This document shows positions 27,204-36,682 of a stretch of 64,000 bases of DNA, in pieces. The DNA lies in assembly GCA_025463005.1 (NCBI GenBank), contig JAOAPR010000046.1, positions 1 through 64,000 on the forward strand, given 5' to 3'. The stretch's first letter is position 1. Each line of letters opens with the position of its first letter. Under the pieces are notes generated by a model. It had not been told where the DNA came from. It was given only the letters and a program-made list of their open reading frames with translations, and ran no database searches. The translations under genes were made by a program, and so were the position numbers. The stretch comes from Bryobacterales bacterium (GTDB taxonomy: Bacteria > Acidobacteriota > Terriglobia > Bryobacterales > Bryobacteraceae).

Positions 27204-28169
27204 ATGCACACCTACACTGCTTACGGCCTCCACATCAGTTCGGAAGTGCCGCTCCTTGAATTTCTCGCAGGCGATCCCCTGGGCGACGCCGCAGCGGATG
27301 TACTCGTCCGATACGGCATTGGGGAAGATTGGATCGGGGACGTTACCGACCGGGAATATCATCTCGCAATCGAGCACAGAGAGGCGCGGTTCTGGTTCAA
27401 GGAAGTCGGCGGTTTTGTGGTTCGGGATGGAAAAACTATTGAGCTGATGCCAATTCCGGGGGCGGACGAAAGTTTGATCCGGCTGTACATAGAAGGCATG
27501 GTGATGGCGATGCTCCTCTATCAACGGGGATTTTGTGTACTTCACGCCAGCGTCGTAGATATTGATGGCCATGCAGTCGCATTTCTCGGCCATGTGGGCG
27601 CAGGAAAGTCTTCACTCGCTGCGGCGCTGCAAGCCCGCGGACACGCGGTCATCAGCGACGATAATGCCGCCGTCCGCGTCGCGGCAGGCCAGGCTACCGT
27701 CGAGCCCGCTTATCCCTTCTTGAAGCTCTTTCCGGAAATCGCAAGCTCGCTTGGCTACCGAACTGATCAGCTCCGCGTGCTGCACTCTTCGCAAAAGAAG
27801 GTCGCCGGAGTCGTTGCCGGGAAGTTCGCCGCGAAAGCACGGCGTCTGGAGCGCCTTTACATCCTCGGCCGCGAGCACCCGCCGGAGATTCGGTCTTTAG
27901 GCGCGTCGCAATTGATCCTGGAACTAATCCGCAATTCGGTACCCACGCGCTGGGGTTGCACCGCCGACGGAGACCATTTGCGACGCTGCGGGACCGTCGC
28001 GCAACACGTGAACGCATTCACCGTGAGGACCTTCGATAGGCTCGATTCGCTCCCCGAACTTGCGGAACGCCTGGAGCTGCACTGCACCGCGGGCGATGTG
28101 CTTCGCGATAACATCCCCATTGCCATCAGATCGCATACGCTTGCGATGGGTGACGGAGCTCAGGGGTAA
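27204..28169 (+). CDS. HPr-kinase-like RiPP tailoring kinase
   Basis: 321 residues. The core has HASVVDIDGHAVAFLGHVGAGKSS, with a Walker A loop GHVGAGKSS near residues 131-139, and AVISDDNAAV, the HprK-type acidic motif. It lacks the HPr-binding architecture of true HprK. In lasso clusters such as those for paeninodin and pseudomycoidin, the homologous kinase phosphorylates the C-terminal Ser of the peptide. Here the precursor ends Ser-Gly, so the acceptor would be the penultimate Ser45 or a Thr. Its end abuts the ABC transporter start. Confidence 0.85.
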   Translation: MHTYTAYGLHISSEVPLLEFLAGDPLGDAAADVLVRYGIGEDWIGDVTDREYHLAIEHREARFWFKEVGGFVVRDGKTIELMPIPGADESLIRLYIEGMVMAMLLYQRGFCVLHASVVDIDGHAVAFLGHVGAGKSSLAAALQARGHAVISDDNAAVRVAAGQATVEPAYPFLKLFPEIASSLGYRTDQLRVLHSSQKKVAGVVAGKFAAKARRLERLYILGREHPPEIRSLGASQLILELIRNSVPTRWGCTADGDHLRRCGTVAQHVNAFTVRTFDRLDSLPELAERLELHCTAGDVLRDNIPIAIRSHTLAMGDGAQG

Positions 28170-28173
28170 GAAG

Positions 28174-30003
28174 GTGCCGCTACTTAAGAAGTGGACTGGA
28201 CAAATCCCCTATCTGGTCCGAACCGCGAAACTCATCTGGGTATCTACTCGCGAGTGGAGCATTTTCTGGGCCGCGATTCTGATCGTGCTGGCCGTCCTAC
28301 CCGTCGCCACCGTCGTTTGGATGAAAGCGCTCGTGGACAGCCTCGTGAACGGGCTGCGTGCGGGTACTTCCTGGACCACCATGCAGCCTGCCGTCGTCTA
28401 CGGCAGCCTCATTTTGACTACGTCGCTGATAACCGAGCTCGCCCACAGCACTCTGGAATGGATTCGGGCCATGCAGGCCGAGCTGATTCAGGACTACATC
28501 AGTGCTCGAGTCCATCAGAAATCAGTCGAAGTGGACTTAGCCTTTTACGAATCACCCGATTATTACGACAGCCTTTACCGGGCGCGAGACGACGCAAATA
28601 CGCGGCCCGCACTGTTGTTGGAACATCTGGGCGCCGTGATCCAAAACACCATCACGGTCGTTTTGCTGACCTTACTGATCGTTCGATATTCGCCGTGGAT
28701 GATGCTGGCCATGGCATTCAGCGTGGTGCCGGCATTTTTCGTTGTGGCCCATTACAACTGGCTACAGCATCGCTGGTGGCGCGACACTACCGTCGAGCGG
28801 CGCTGGATCCAATACTACGATCAGAAATTCACGACTGCGGCAGCCGCTCCCGAAATCAGATTGTTCCATCTGGGCCCGTTCTTCCAAGCAGCCTTCGAAG
28901 CGCTCCGAACAAATCTGCGCTCACAACGGCTGCAATTGATCCGCAAGCAGAGCTTGTCCAGAATGATCGCCGCGCTTGCCGGAATGGGCGTGGTTGGAAT
29001 CACACTGGGCTGGATGGGGTGGCGCACGTTTCGGGGTTCAGCCACGCTGGGCGACCTGACGTTGTTCTATCAAGCCATCGTGGGCGGCCAGAGTTTAATG
29101 CGGAGCATCACCGCCAGTCTGACCCAGGTATATGGCAACAGCTTGTTTCTTGGAGAATTCTTTGCGTTTTTAGACCTGAAGCCTAAAATTGTCAGTCCCA
29201 AACAGCCCCTCCCCGGGCCAAGCGTTCTGCGCGAAGGTATCGGGTTCCGAAATGTCACATTCTGCTACCCGGGTAGCGAACGCACCGCTTTGCAGAACTT
29301 CGACCTCGTAGTTCCCGCCGGTAAGATCGTCGCGATCGTGGGGCCCAACGGCGCGGGCAAGAGCACATTGATCAAGCTGTTGTGCCGATTCTATGATCCA
29401 CAGACAGGCAGCATCACCTTCGATGGCCGCGATATCCGGCATTTTTCAATTGACGACTTGAGATCCAGCCTGTCTGTTCTCTTTCAGGTGCCGGTTTCCT
29501 ACGATGCCCCCGTGAGTGACAACATTGCCATCGGTGACGTCACGTCCCCAAGCAGTCCGGAGGCAATCGAGGCCGCCGCACGCAGCGCAGGAGCGCACGA
29601 AATGATCTCGTGTCTGCCGAACGGATACAGCACTCTCCTCGGAAAATCCTTCGCAAACGGAACCGACCTTAGCGGCGGCGAATGGCAGCGCATCGCCATG
29701 GCCCGGGCGTTCTTGCGCGAAGCTCCAGTGATCTTGCTGGATGAGCCCACCAGTTTCATGGATTCGTGGGCAGAGCTCGAATGGTTCGACCATCTACGCG
29801 TGCTCTCCAAAGGCCGGACGACCCTGATGATCACACATCGATTCACAATCGCGATGCGCGCGGACTGGATTCAGGTCATGAAAGACGGCCGGATCATCGA
29901 GTCGGGAACACACGAGATGTTGATACGGCAGGATGGCTTCTACGCGCAGTCCTGGCGAGATCAGATGGAAGCCAGCCAGAGGGCTGTGCCCGTGGGCGTA
30001 TAG
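28174..30003 (+). CDS. ABC transporter, fused permease/ATPase (lasso D exporter)
   Basis: 609 residues from the GTG at 28174 (MPLLKKWTGQIPYLV...), four bases after the kinase stop; earlier in-frame starts lie inside the kinase gene. About six membrane helices are followed by an ATPase with Walker A GPNGAGKSTL, Q-loop FQVPVSYD, signature LSGGEWQR and Walker B PVILLDEPTS, then the H-loop THRF. There is no N-terminal C39 peptidase, as expected when B2 removes the leader. It should export the mature peptide and confer immunity. Confidence 0.92.
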   Translation: MPLLKKWTGQIPYLVRTAKLIWVSTREWSIFWAAILIVLAVLPVATVVWMKALVDSLVNGLRAGTSWTTMQPAVVYGSLILTTSLITELAHSTLEWIRAMQAELIQDYISARVHQKSVEVDLAFYESPDYYDSLYRARDDANTRPALLLEHLGAVIQNTITVVLLTLLIVRYSPWMMLAMAFSVVPAFFVVAHYNWLQHRWWRDTTVERRWIQYYDQKFTTAAAAPEIRLFHLGPFFQAAFEALRTNLRSQRLQLIRKQSLSRMIAALAGMGVVGITLGWMGWRTFRGSATLGDLTLFYQAIVGGQSLMRSITASLTQVYGNSLFLGEFFAFLDLKPKIVSPKQPLPGPSVLREGIGFRNVTFCYPGSERTALQNFDLVVPAGKIVAIVGPNGAGKSTLIKLLCRFYDPQTGSITFDGRDIRHFSIDDLRSSLSVLFQVPVSYDAPVSDNIAIGDVTSPSSPEAIEAAARSAGAHEMISCLPNGYSTLLGKSFANGTDLSGGEWQRIAMARAFLREAPVILLDEPTSFMDSWAELEWFDHLRVLSKGRTTLMITHRFTIAMRADWIQVMKDGRIIESGTHEMLIRQDGFYAQSWRDQMEASQRAVPVGV

Positions 30004-31215
30004 ATGTCACTGAAGGCTATCTACGCAAGAGCCGAAACTGAGTTATTGGTACTCTGCGGGCGTAAGACTTTCGGCAGTCGCGAGGCTTCCTTGGTTGATC
30101 GCACTCTCGAGCGACGTTTGGATTGGACGTTCATCCTTAATGAAGGCGATCGCCATTGCGTTCTGCCATTACTCCACGCCAACCTGGCGTCCTCTGGCTA
30201 CCTGCAGCGAGTTCCTTCGGACGCCAGGCGCGCCCTTCAGGCCGCCGTGCGGCGGATCGCCGGACACAATCTCGCTCTGACCGGAGAATTAATCCGGATT
30301 CTGAACGTTCTGGCCGAGGAGGGTATTCCTGCCATACCGTTCAAAGGTCCGATGGTGGCATTGGCCGCGTATGGCGATTACTCCCAGCGCTGTTTTGCGG
30401 ATCTGGACATATTGGTAGATCAAGTAACTTTGGTCCGTGCCAGAGAGGTTATTGCGAGATCCGGTTATCGGCCCGCCTTGGCCCTGACGCCTCATGAAGA
30501 GCGGGCTTTTTTGAAGAACGAGTGCGCGGTTCAACTGCGCGACAAAAGCCGTGGATTTGTCGTCGAGCTGCACTGGCGATTTAGCGAGCGAAACGCTTCC
30601 GTAGACCTGCCTCTCGAAGACTTCCGTAGGCGCTGCGGCACGATATTGCTCGCGGGCGTCAAGGTCCAAAGCCTTGCTCTAGAAGATCTTCTTCTATACC
30701 TGTGCGTCCATGGAGCGAAGCACTGCTGGGAGCGCCTGGAATGGATTTCGTGTGTGGCCGAAATCGTTGCCCGGCATCCTCAATTGGATTGGACGGCCGT
30801 GAAGGCTCGCGCCAAGGCGTATCGCATCGAAAGGCTTGTACATCTTGGCCTGAACTTGGCTCAATTGCTTTTTTGCGTTTCCGTTCCCGATAACGTGCGA
30901 GCCCGGCTGGAGACGGACCACGCTGTTCTCTCGCTTTCCAACTCGGTCCTGACATGGTTATTCGCGGAGCGCGCCGTCCCGCATTATCACCAGCGGGCCG
31001 CGCGATATCTGTTCATGCTGAAGACCCGGGAGCGGTACGCTGATAAACTCCGGATCATTTGGTTTTCGGCTATCAAGCCTCCTCATCCGGATGCGGAGGA
31101 ATGGATCAACTTGCCTCCCCAGCTTTCGTTTCTGCATCGTATCTTTCGGCCCGTCCGCTTGCTGAGTCAATACGGCGCCGTGGCGTGGCGCCATTATTGC
31201 GGGGGACGGGAGTGA
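30004..31215 (+). CDS. Nucleotidyltransferase-fold protein (NTP_transf_5, lasso N type)
   Basis: 403 residues starting right after the transporter stop. The nucleotidyltransferase core has IPAIPFKGPMVALAAYGD and QRCFADLDILVD (near residues 112-142), where KGP and the D-x-D pair are the family marks. A later segment, GFVVELHWRFSERN, is also typical. In the pseudomycoidin cluster the homolog acts after the kinase and attaches hexose to the phosphorylated tail. Relatives also occur in EPS loci with unknown roles. Together with the kinase it suggests a two-step tail decoration. Confidence 0.85.
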   Translation: MSLKAIYARAETELLVLCGRKTFGSREASLVDRTLERRLDWTFILNEGDRHCVLPLLHANLASSGYLQRVPSDARRALQAAVRRIAGHNLALTGELIRILNVLAEEGIPAIPFKGPMVALAAYGDYSQRCFADLDILVDQVTLVRAREVIARSGYRPALALTPHEERAFLKNECAVQLRDKSRGFVVELHWRFSERNASVDLPLEDFRRRCGTILLAGVKVQSLALEDLLLYLCVHGAKHCWERLEWISCVAEIVARHPQLDWTAVKARAKAYRIERLVHLGLNLAQLLFCVSVPDNVRARLETDHAVLSLSNSVLTWLFAERAVPHYHQRAARYLFMLKTRERYADKLRIIWFSAIKPPHPDAEEWINLPPQLSFLHRIFRPVRLLSQYGAVAWRHYCGGRE

Positions 31216-31592
31216 ACCCGTCAGCGACACGAATGCTTGTTCGCGGACTCGCGTTACTGCTGGCATTGACCTTGTTTTCTCTGCTGCCCGAACCTCTCAA
31301 GGGTCGTTTAGCGACCGCCGGCCTGCTGCACGAATGCACTCACATCGCGGCGTTCGGCATCACTTTCGTCGGCATTGCAATTCGCGTCAAGAGTCTTGCA
31401 GCTTCAGCCGCACTGGCGGTTCTGCTGATCGGATTCGGAGCTGCGCTTGAACTGCTCCAGACCGCAGTATACGGGAACTACCTTGAGTACTGGGATATCC
31501 GTGCCGACGCTGCCGGAGTGGCGCTGGGCATGGCATGCCAGCGGATTGCCTTGGCTATTTCTTCGAAGTCGCGTCCGGCATCTCTCTGCTGA
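31212..31592 (+). CDS. VanZ-like membrane protein
   Basis: 126 residues from the GTG at 31212, which overlaps the previous stop (GTGA). Four membrane helices and the family pattern LLHECTHIAAFGITF and GFGAALELLQTAV are visible; the E-x2-Q in the third helix is typical of VanZ. VanZ-like proteins occur in teicoplanin resistance, EPS and exosortase loci; the molecular role is unsettled. It closes the plus-strand run. Its last 38 bases overlap the convergent cupin gene. Confidence 0.82.
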   Translation: MNPSATRMLVRGLALLLALTLFSLLPEPLKGRLATAGLLHECTHIAAFGITFVGIAIRVKSLAASAALAVLLIGFGAALELLQTAVYGNYLEYWDIRADAAGVALGMACQRIALAISSKSRPASLC

Positions 31593-32793
31593 TGCCAAGG
31601 TTTTGCCGAACCAGGTCGGGAGGGGAATTCTCGATCCAATCTGTCAACGACACATCCTGGAATCGATCTGCCCGAAACAGTTCTAAGAAGATCAAATCCG
31701 TGGATCCAGTGTTCTCGACATAATGACCGTAGGTTTTCGGTACGTATCCAATATCTCCCGCGGCGAAATCTGCTGTACGCGCTGTACCGGCATTAAAGAA
31801 GACGGTCATCCGGGCTTTTCCCTGCAAATAGTACTGCCACTCGTCGGCGTGCGGATGCCAATGCATCTCTCGTAAGCCCCCCGGCTTCACGACGACATGG
31901 GCCGCGGCGATGGACGTCGAGACCGGGAAGGTTCGAGCGTCTACAATCTTCATTTCTGTGGACGCAGTCTTACGGGCTGGGGCCATTGCTCCCAGGGAGA
32001 AATGAAATGCGATTGACGAGCGGCCTTTTGAGGCGGCTGCCGTGCGCTGGTCCTGTTCAATGGGATTGGGCGAAGCACCCTGAAAAATATAGCGGCCTCC
32101 TTCAGGCAGCGCGTACACTGCGTCCAAAGCGGCCTGAGACGCGCCCCAATTCTTGGCGAGAACATCCCGGGGTGTATGGCGGAGCCAGTCGGACATCTGA
32201 GTCGTATTGGCGTCTGAGAATGCGCCGGTATCGAAAACCATCAGGACAGCGCATCCGTCCGGACCCAAACCTTGCATGGAGTGCGGAACGCCGGTTGGGA
32301 AGTACCAGAGGTCGTTCGCGGTCAAATCTTTGATATAGCTTTTTCCATCGAGATCGATTGCAGTAAGGCGGGCGTTCCCGCTCAGGACGAACCCCCATTC
32401 AGCGGCGCCGTTCCAATGCAGCTCCCGAATTCCGCCGGCCGTTAGCCGCATGTTCACTCCCGCGATTTCCCTCGCGATCGGAAAATCCTCCGCATTCACC
32501 TGGCGCGACCATCCGCCTTCCAGAATCCTGCGATGAGCAGTCGAGAATGAGCTCCAAAAGTTGGGGGCGTCCCCGTGATCCGTCGGCGGCGGTGAAAAGT
32601 TACTCGGGTTGACGCTCCCTAAGAGATGGTTTTCTGGACCCGCACTGCTGGCACTTCGGCCATTGTCAGCTCCCCTGTTTGGAATGCCCTGCCCCCACGC
32701 ATGTTTTGAAAGCGTGGCCGCGGTCACCAGGGCTGCCGAGCTCGTGCCCAGGAATTTGCGCCGCCCGTAGGCAAGTTGATCGCGGGCATCCAT
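31555..32793 (-). CDS. Tat-exported bicupin, oxalate-decarboxylase family
   Basis: 412 residues with a Tat signal (GRRKFLGTSSAALVTAATLS). Two cupin domains follow, each with a metal motif: first REIAGVNMRLTAGGIRELHW with HW-x-E (HWNGAAEWGFVLSG), second GGLREMHWHPHADEWQYYLQ. Each keeps the His/Glu ligands for Mn of bacterial oxalate decarboxylases. The layout and length (380-420) fit OxdC/OxdD-type enzymes, which convert oxalate to formate and CO2. It is exported, so it may act on external oxalate or plant/fungal material. Confidence 0.88.
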   Translation of the reverse strand: MDARDQLAYGRRKFLGTSSAALVTAATLSKHAWGQGIPNRGADNGRSASSAGPENHLLGSVNPSNFSPPPTDHGDAPNFWSSFSTAHRRILEGGWSRQVNAEDFPIAREIAGVNMRLTAGGIRELHWNGAAEWGFVLSGNARLTAIDLDGKSYIKDLTANDLWYFPTGVPHSMQGLGPDGCAVLMVFDTGAFSDANTTQMSDWLRHTPRDVLAKNWGASQAALDAVYALPEGGRYIFQGASPNPIEQDQRTAAASKGRSSIAFHFSLGAMAPARKTASTEMKIVDARTFPVSTSIAAAHVVVKPGGLREMHWHPHADEWQYYLQGKARMTVFFNAGTARTADFAAGDIGYVPKTYGHYVENTGSTDLIFLELFRADRFQDVSLTDWIENSPPDLVRQNLGISREMPDATSKK

Positions 32794-32857
32794 TCTTGGA
32801 TTTGATCCAGGCCGCAGCCGGCCGTTTCGCTGGAATGCGGCACTCGAAGCGAATCAC

Positions 32858-34942
32858 TTACTTGCGTTGACCCTCGGCCGGCTTCGACGATTCGCGTGCG
32901 CGAGAGAGGACGTACGCCTGAATCGACCGCACCTGCCCAGCGTTAAGGATGTTTTTGAAGGACGGCATGCCGGCCGAGGCGCGGCTTCCGCCCAGAACAA
33001 TGTTCTCGAAATCCTGGTGGATTTCTCTGCTGGCGTAACGGAGATCGGGCAGCGGGCCCGCAACTGCGTTAATTCCGTGACAGGGCGCGCAGTTCGAATT
33101 GTAAAGAAGATTTCCTTCATGCACGACCTTCGGAGAAGCATTGATGGCGATGGCCGGCACGGGTGGATCCTTGTGTCCGTATGGCGGGGCTTTTAACGTC
33201 GCGGTTCCATTGAGGGTGAACGTCAAAATCCGTCCATAGCCGGGTTTCACTGGACCCGATCCGGGAGCATTGAACGATCCCGGTGCTCCACCCCAGCCCA
33301 CCATCAGCGATAGATACTGGGTGCCATCCACGGTATAGGTCACCGGAGGCGCCATGATCCCAGTGCCGGCATCGAACGTCCATAATTGCTTGCCGTCGGT
33401 GGAGCGATAGGCGGCTAACACTCCGTCCCCGCGCCCCTGAAACACCAGGTTGCCGCCCGTAGCGAGAACGCCGCCCGCTTCGACCGTGGGATAACTCACG
33501 CGCCAGGCCGCCTTCTGCCCTACCGGATCCCACGCTACCAGCTCTCCGGTTGCGGGCGGCATGGCTACCAATTTGGCGCTGAGCGGACCATCATACATGC
33601 CGTCCAGACCCAGATTTGCGCGTTCGGAATCGTACTTCCATTTCGAATCGGGCGCATGCAGGAACTGCGTGCCCACTTTCGCCGGAAGATAGACCAGTCC
33701 GGTCGCCGGACTATACGCCATGGGGTTCCAGTTGTGCGCGCCGTCCGGGCTGGGCGAGACGATCACGGGTTTGAGATCGGCGAAACCCGTTGCCGATTCG
33801 ACTGGCCGTCCGGTCTTTGAATCGAGTCCCGTGGCCCATGTCACGCCGCTCACGAATGGCGCACCGGAGATGAACTCTCCTGTCTCGCGATCCAGCACGT
33901 AGAAGAACCCGTTCTTATTAGCCTGCATGATTACCTTTCGCGCGCGACCGCCAATGGTCAGGTCGGCTTGCATCAACGGCTGTGTAGCATCGTAGTCCCA
34001 GTTTTCCCCGGGCGTGGTTTGGAAATGCCAGGCCAGTTCGCCATTGCTCGCGTGTACCGCAAGGATGGAGGCCGTGTAAAGACTATCGCCTCCCCCGCGG
34101 ATTGCCCGATACCAAGCCGTGGCGTTGCCCGTTCCGAAGTACAACAGGTCAAGTGCCGGGTCGTAGACAATGCCTTCCCAGGCTGTGCCGCCCCCGCCTG
34201 TCTTCCAGTATTCGCCCGTCCAGGTTTTCGCAGCGCTCTCCAGAGCTTTCGATTCAAACCCCTTGGAAGGATCTCCGGGCACGGTATACGTGCGCCAAGC
34301 CATCTTACCGGTTTCGGCGTCATACGCCGAGATATATCCGCGCACACCATTCTCCGCGCCTGCGTTGCCGATAATCACCAGTCCCTTGGCGATGCGGGGA
34401 GCACCGGTGATCGAGTATTGCTTCGCGCTATCGGTGGTGGATGCGGTCCACACCGGAGTACCGGACTTTTCGTCCAGAGCGATCAGGCGGCCGTCCAGCG
34501 TTCCCACATACACTTTGCCGCGGTACAGCGCTACGCCGCGATTGACCACATCGCAGCAGATGAAGTAAGCCTGCTCGCGAGGCACCTTCGGATCGTATGT
34601 CCAGCGGACCTCGCCTGTTTTCGCGTCTATAGAGTACACCATACTCCACGAGCCGGTGGTGTAAATGGCACCATCCTTTACAAGGGGCGTCGCTTCCAAT
34701 CCGCGGGTGGTACCCAATTCGCGGCTCCAGACCAGTCCCAGCTTGGAGACCGTCTGCTCGTTGATCTGGTTCAGGGGGCTGAACCGATGGTCGTCATACG
34801 TTCGCCCGTACATTACCCAGTTGCCCGTGTCCTGATCCGCATTGCGGAGCGTCGCGTCGTCTAGAATCTTCTGACGGCTGCAGGAGACGAAAGCGAAAAG
34901 GGCTGGCAACATTGCCCAGGCAGCTACGCGGCGCGTCGACAT
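32858..34942 (-). CDS. PQQ-dependent dehydrogenase with C-terminal cytochrome c
   Basis: About 694 residues from the ATG at 34942, which has a GGGAGG ribosome site and a lipoprotein signal peptide with lipobox-like FVSC. Propeller blades show GKLGLVWSRELGTTRG-like motifs and a vicinal Cys pair in FICCDVVNRG. The C-terminal cytochrome has a heme site CAPCH in YNSNCAPCHGINAVAG. Type II quinohemoprotein alcohol dehydrogenases have this layout. It lies just upstream of the cupin gene on the same strand (64-base gap), so the two may be co-expressed. Confidence 0.93.
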   Translation of the reverse strand: MSTRRVAAWAMLPALFAFVSCSRQKILDDATLRNADQDTGNWVMYGRTYDDHRFSPLNQINEQTVSKLGLVWSRELGTTRGLEATPLVKDGAIYTTGSWSMVYSIDAKTGEVRWTYDPKVPREQAYFICCDVVNRGVALYRGKVYVGTLDGRLIALDEKSGTPVWTASTTDSAKQYSITGAPRIAKGLVIIGNAGAENGVRGYISAYDAETGKMAWRTYTVPGDPSKGFESKALESAAKTWTGEYWKTGGGGTAWEGIVYDPALDLLYFGTGNATAWYRAIRGGGDSLYTASILAVHASNGELAWHFQTTPGENWDYDATQPLMQADLTIGGRARKVIMQANKNGFFYVLDRETGEFISGAPFVSGVTWATGLDSKTGRPVESATGFADLKPVIVSPSPDGAHNWNPMAYSPATGLVYLPAKVGTQFLHAPDSKWKYDSERANLGLDGMYDGPLSAKLVAMPPATGELVAWDPVGQKAAWRVSYPTVEAGGVLATGGNLVFQGRGDGVLAAYRSTDGKQLWTFDAGTGIMAPPVTYTVDGTQYLSLMVGWGGAPGSFNAPGSGPVKPGYGRILTFTLNGTATLKAPPYGHKDPPVPAIAINASPKVVHEGNLLYNSNCAPCHGINAVAGPLPDLRYASREIHQDFENIVLGGSRASAGMPSFKNILNAGQVRSIQAYVLSRARESSKPAEGQRK

Positions 34943-35083
34943 GAAACAAACCTCCCAAGCATTCAGCAAAGGGTCAACTATATCACCACGGACCAGCGTT
35001 GCAGCCGCTGCAATTTTATGAGCCAACGGCGTCACGGCCGGGTACGCGAAGGAAGTCGCACAGTTTCGGCCTAAGGCGGTCTG

Positions 35084-35569
35084 CTATTTCGGTTGTGGGG
35101 AAAAGGTTACATTCACTAATCCGAGGCGCTGTTGCTCGGCTCGAGTGTATTGATCGTCAGCTCGTGCGCAGAGGGCGTCAAAGTCTACCGCGGGTATTCT
35201 CGCATCAAGTTGGGCAATTCGGGACAGAGCTCGCCAGAGGGCCCATTTGCCACGGATTCCCAACGTCAGCGTTTCGAGCGCTTCAAACGTTCCTATACCA
35301 ACGCCATGGTCGTCGCGCCGAAGTTTGAGTCGACTGGCTCTCTCAGCGACCCAGCCCGCCGCCTCGCTCAGATCGAAGTGGGCCGGACCGACTCGATCGA
35401 TGATTTCCTGCAGCGTCTGTTGATCCTGTTTCACTTCAGAGCACAGCTCCGATGCAAACTTGCCAAGCTGGTCATCCCGATAGTGCTCCCTCAACGACTC
35501 CAGCAACTTCACTGCGAAGTGTGATCCAGAGAAATGGTCATGTAAATAGGTGGTTAGCGGGTCGTTCAT
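35084..35569 (-). CDS. Conserved helical protein of unknown function
   Basis: 161 residues, almost wholly helical, rich in charged residues, with no signal peptide. The N-terminal half (HFAVKLLESLREHYRDDQ, then ELCSEVKQDQQTLQEIIDRV) has the feel of a ferritin-like or DUF892/DUF2383 bundle. Metal-binding E-x2-H pairs are not clear. It stands alone between the quinoprotein and a small plus-strand gene. I do not recognise the family. Confidence 0.7.
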   Translation of the reverse strand: MNDPLTTYLHDHFSGSHFAVKLLESLREHYRDDQLGKFASELCSEVKQDQQTLQEIIDRVGPAHFDLSEAAGWVAERASRLKLRRDDHGVGIGTFEALETLTLGIRGKWALWRALSRIAQLDARIPAVDFDALCARADDQYTRAEQQRLGLVNVTFSPQPK

Positions 35570-35764
35570 CTTGCCTCCTCACGATGCCCAGTACGTCCGC
35601 GGCTTAACTGCTCACCGCACGTTTTGGGCCGAGCGGCCGCGCAGAATTGAGCACACCGCGGCGACAGGAACGGTTGAGGGCGCTGTGGCACTACAATTGC
35701 AACGTCTATGTTAGAGATCTAAGCCGATCATGAGTCAATGTACCTGATGGTCTGGCAGGACAAA

Positions 35765-36022
35765 ATGACGGAAACGAAAACGAAGACGTTGCATTCCTGG
35801 ATTGCTTTGGAGCATGCGCGTTTGCACCTCATCACGGCCTGGCCAGAGAGCGCCCGGAAACAGGCATTACTGATCGCAATTCGGTCTTCGATTCAGCGGC
35901 TGATGGTCGAGCCCGAGGCAGCCTCTTTTAAGTGCCTGGTATGCAGAACAGGACGCAAAATGATGGTGCTTCCTTCTCCGCGACGGACGCCGGTTAGTGG
36001 TTTTCACGAAATCGCCGCGTGA
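35765..36022 (+). CDS. Small conserved hypothetical protein
   Basis: 85 residues from the ATG at 35765 (MTETKTKTLHSWIALEHAR...); an in-frame ATG at 35738 would add nine residues. The middle is helical and amphipathic (ARKQALLIAIRSSIQRLM), followed by a short Cys-containing segment SFKCLVCRTGRK with a single CxxC. No export signal. Function unknown; the single CxxC could bind metal as a dimer. Confidence 0.6.
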   Translation: MTETKTKTLHSWIALEHARLHLITAWPESARKQALLIAIRSSIQRLMVEPEAASFKCLVCRTGRKMMVLPSPRRTPVSGFHEIAA

Positions 36023-36092
36023 CCCCAGTGTTAGGTGTCGCGCCGTTGTCTTCAGGTGCCATCCGAACGACTACGGCAATTGGGATTAGGTA

Positions 36093-36615
36093 GTGATCGG
36101 TCAGCAGATGCTCTTTGAGACTCGGGAAGTGCCCGAAGGATTTGTGTTCCAGCCTGAGGTGATGTCTCTTCGGTCTACGCTACACCTTCGCGTCGCATTC
36201 TCTTGGCCCAGCGCCCAGTCTCGCGCCAGCCTTCGAACCGCTGCGGAGCCGGGCTGCTGCGCTTGCTGGCATTCCGCCGGAGGACTCCGCTGAAGTCCTT
36301 GTGACCGAGTATCAGCCGGGAGCAGGCATCGGCTGGCATCGAGACGCGCCATCGTTCGGAATTGTAGTCGGTGTCTCGCTAGGCGCGACCTGTCGTATGC
36401 GCTTTCAAAAGGGAGCAGGCATGGATCGGCAGACGTGGGCGATCGAGCTGCCCCCTCGTTCCCTCTACTTGCTCACCGGGAGCGCGCGCACGGAATGGCA
36501 GCACAGCATTCCTCCGGTCAGGTCGCTACGCTATTCGATCACATTCCGTACTGTTCATCCCAATCCCGGTTTGCGTCGTCCCCATCGTGAGCACTATCCC
36601 GCACGAACCAAGTGA
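36093..36615 (+). pseudogene. Broken AlkB-like 2OG-Fe(II) dioxygenase gene
   Basis: The start frame (ATG at 36093 or 36108) encodes LFETREVPEGFVFQPEV, the usual N-terminus of AlkB-type demethylases. It then becomes nonsense and stops at 36293. From 36169 a different frame carries the rest: FGLRYTFASHSLGPAP, then VTEYQPGAGIGWHRDAPSFG with the HxD iron motif, RTEWQHSIPPV with the distal His, and SLRYSITFR with the 2OG-binding Arg. The roughly 30 residues normally between these parts (the FEFHGYLGKRRVVS region) are missing. This indicates a deletion with frameshift. A sequencing error would not explain the missing length. Confidence 0.75.
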
Positions 36616-36682
36616 AATCTGGACCGAGAATTGCATTACACTTCCGTGGATTGTCTGACGGGCGTTCGCGATAGGAGGACCT

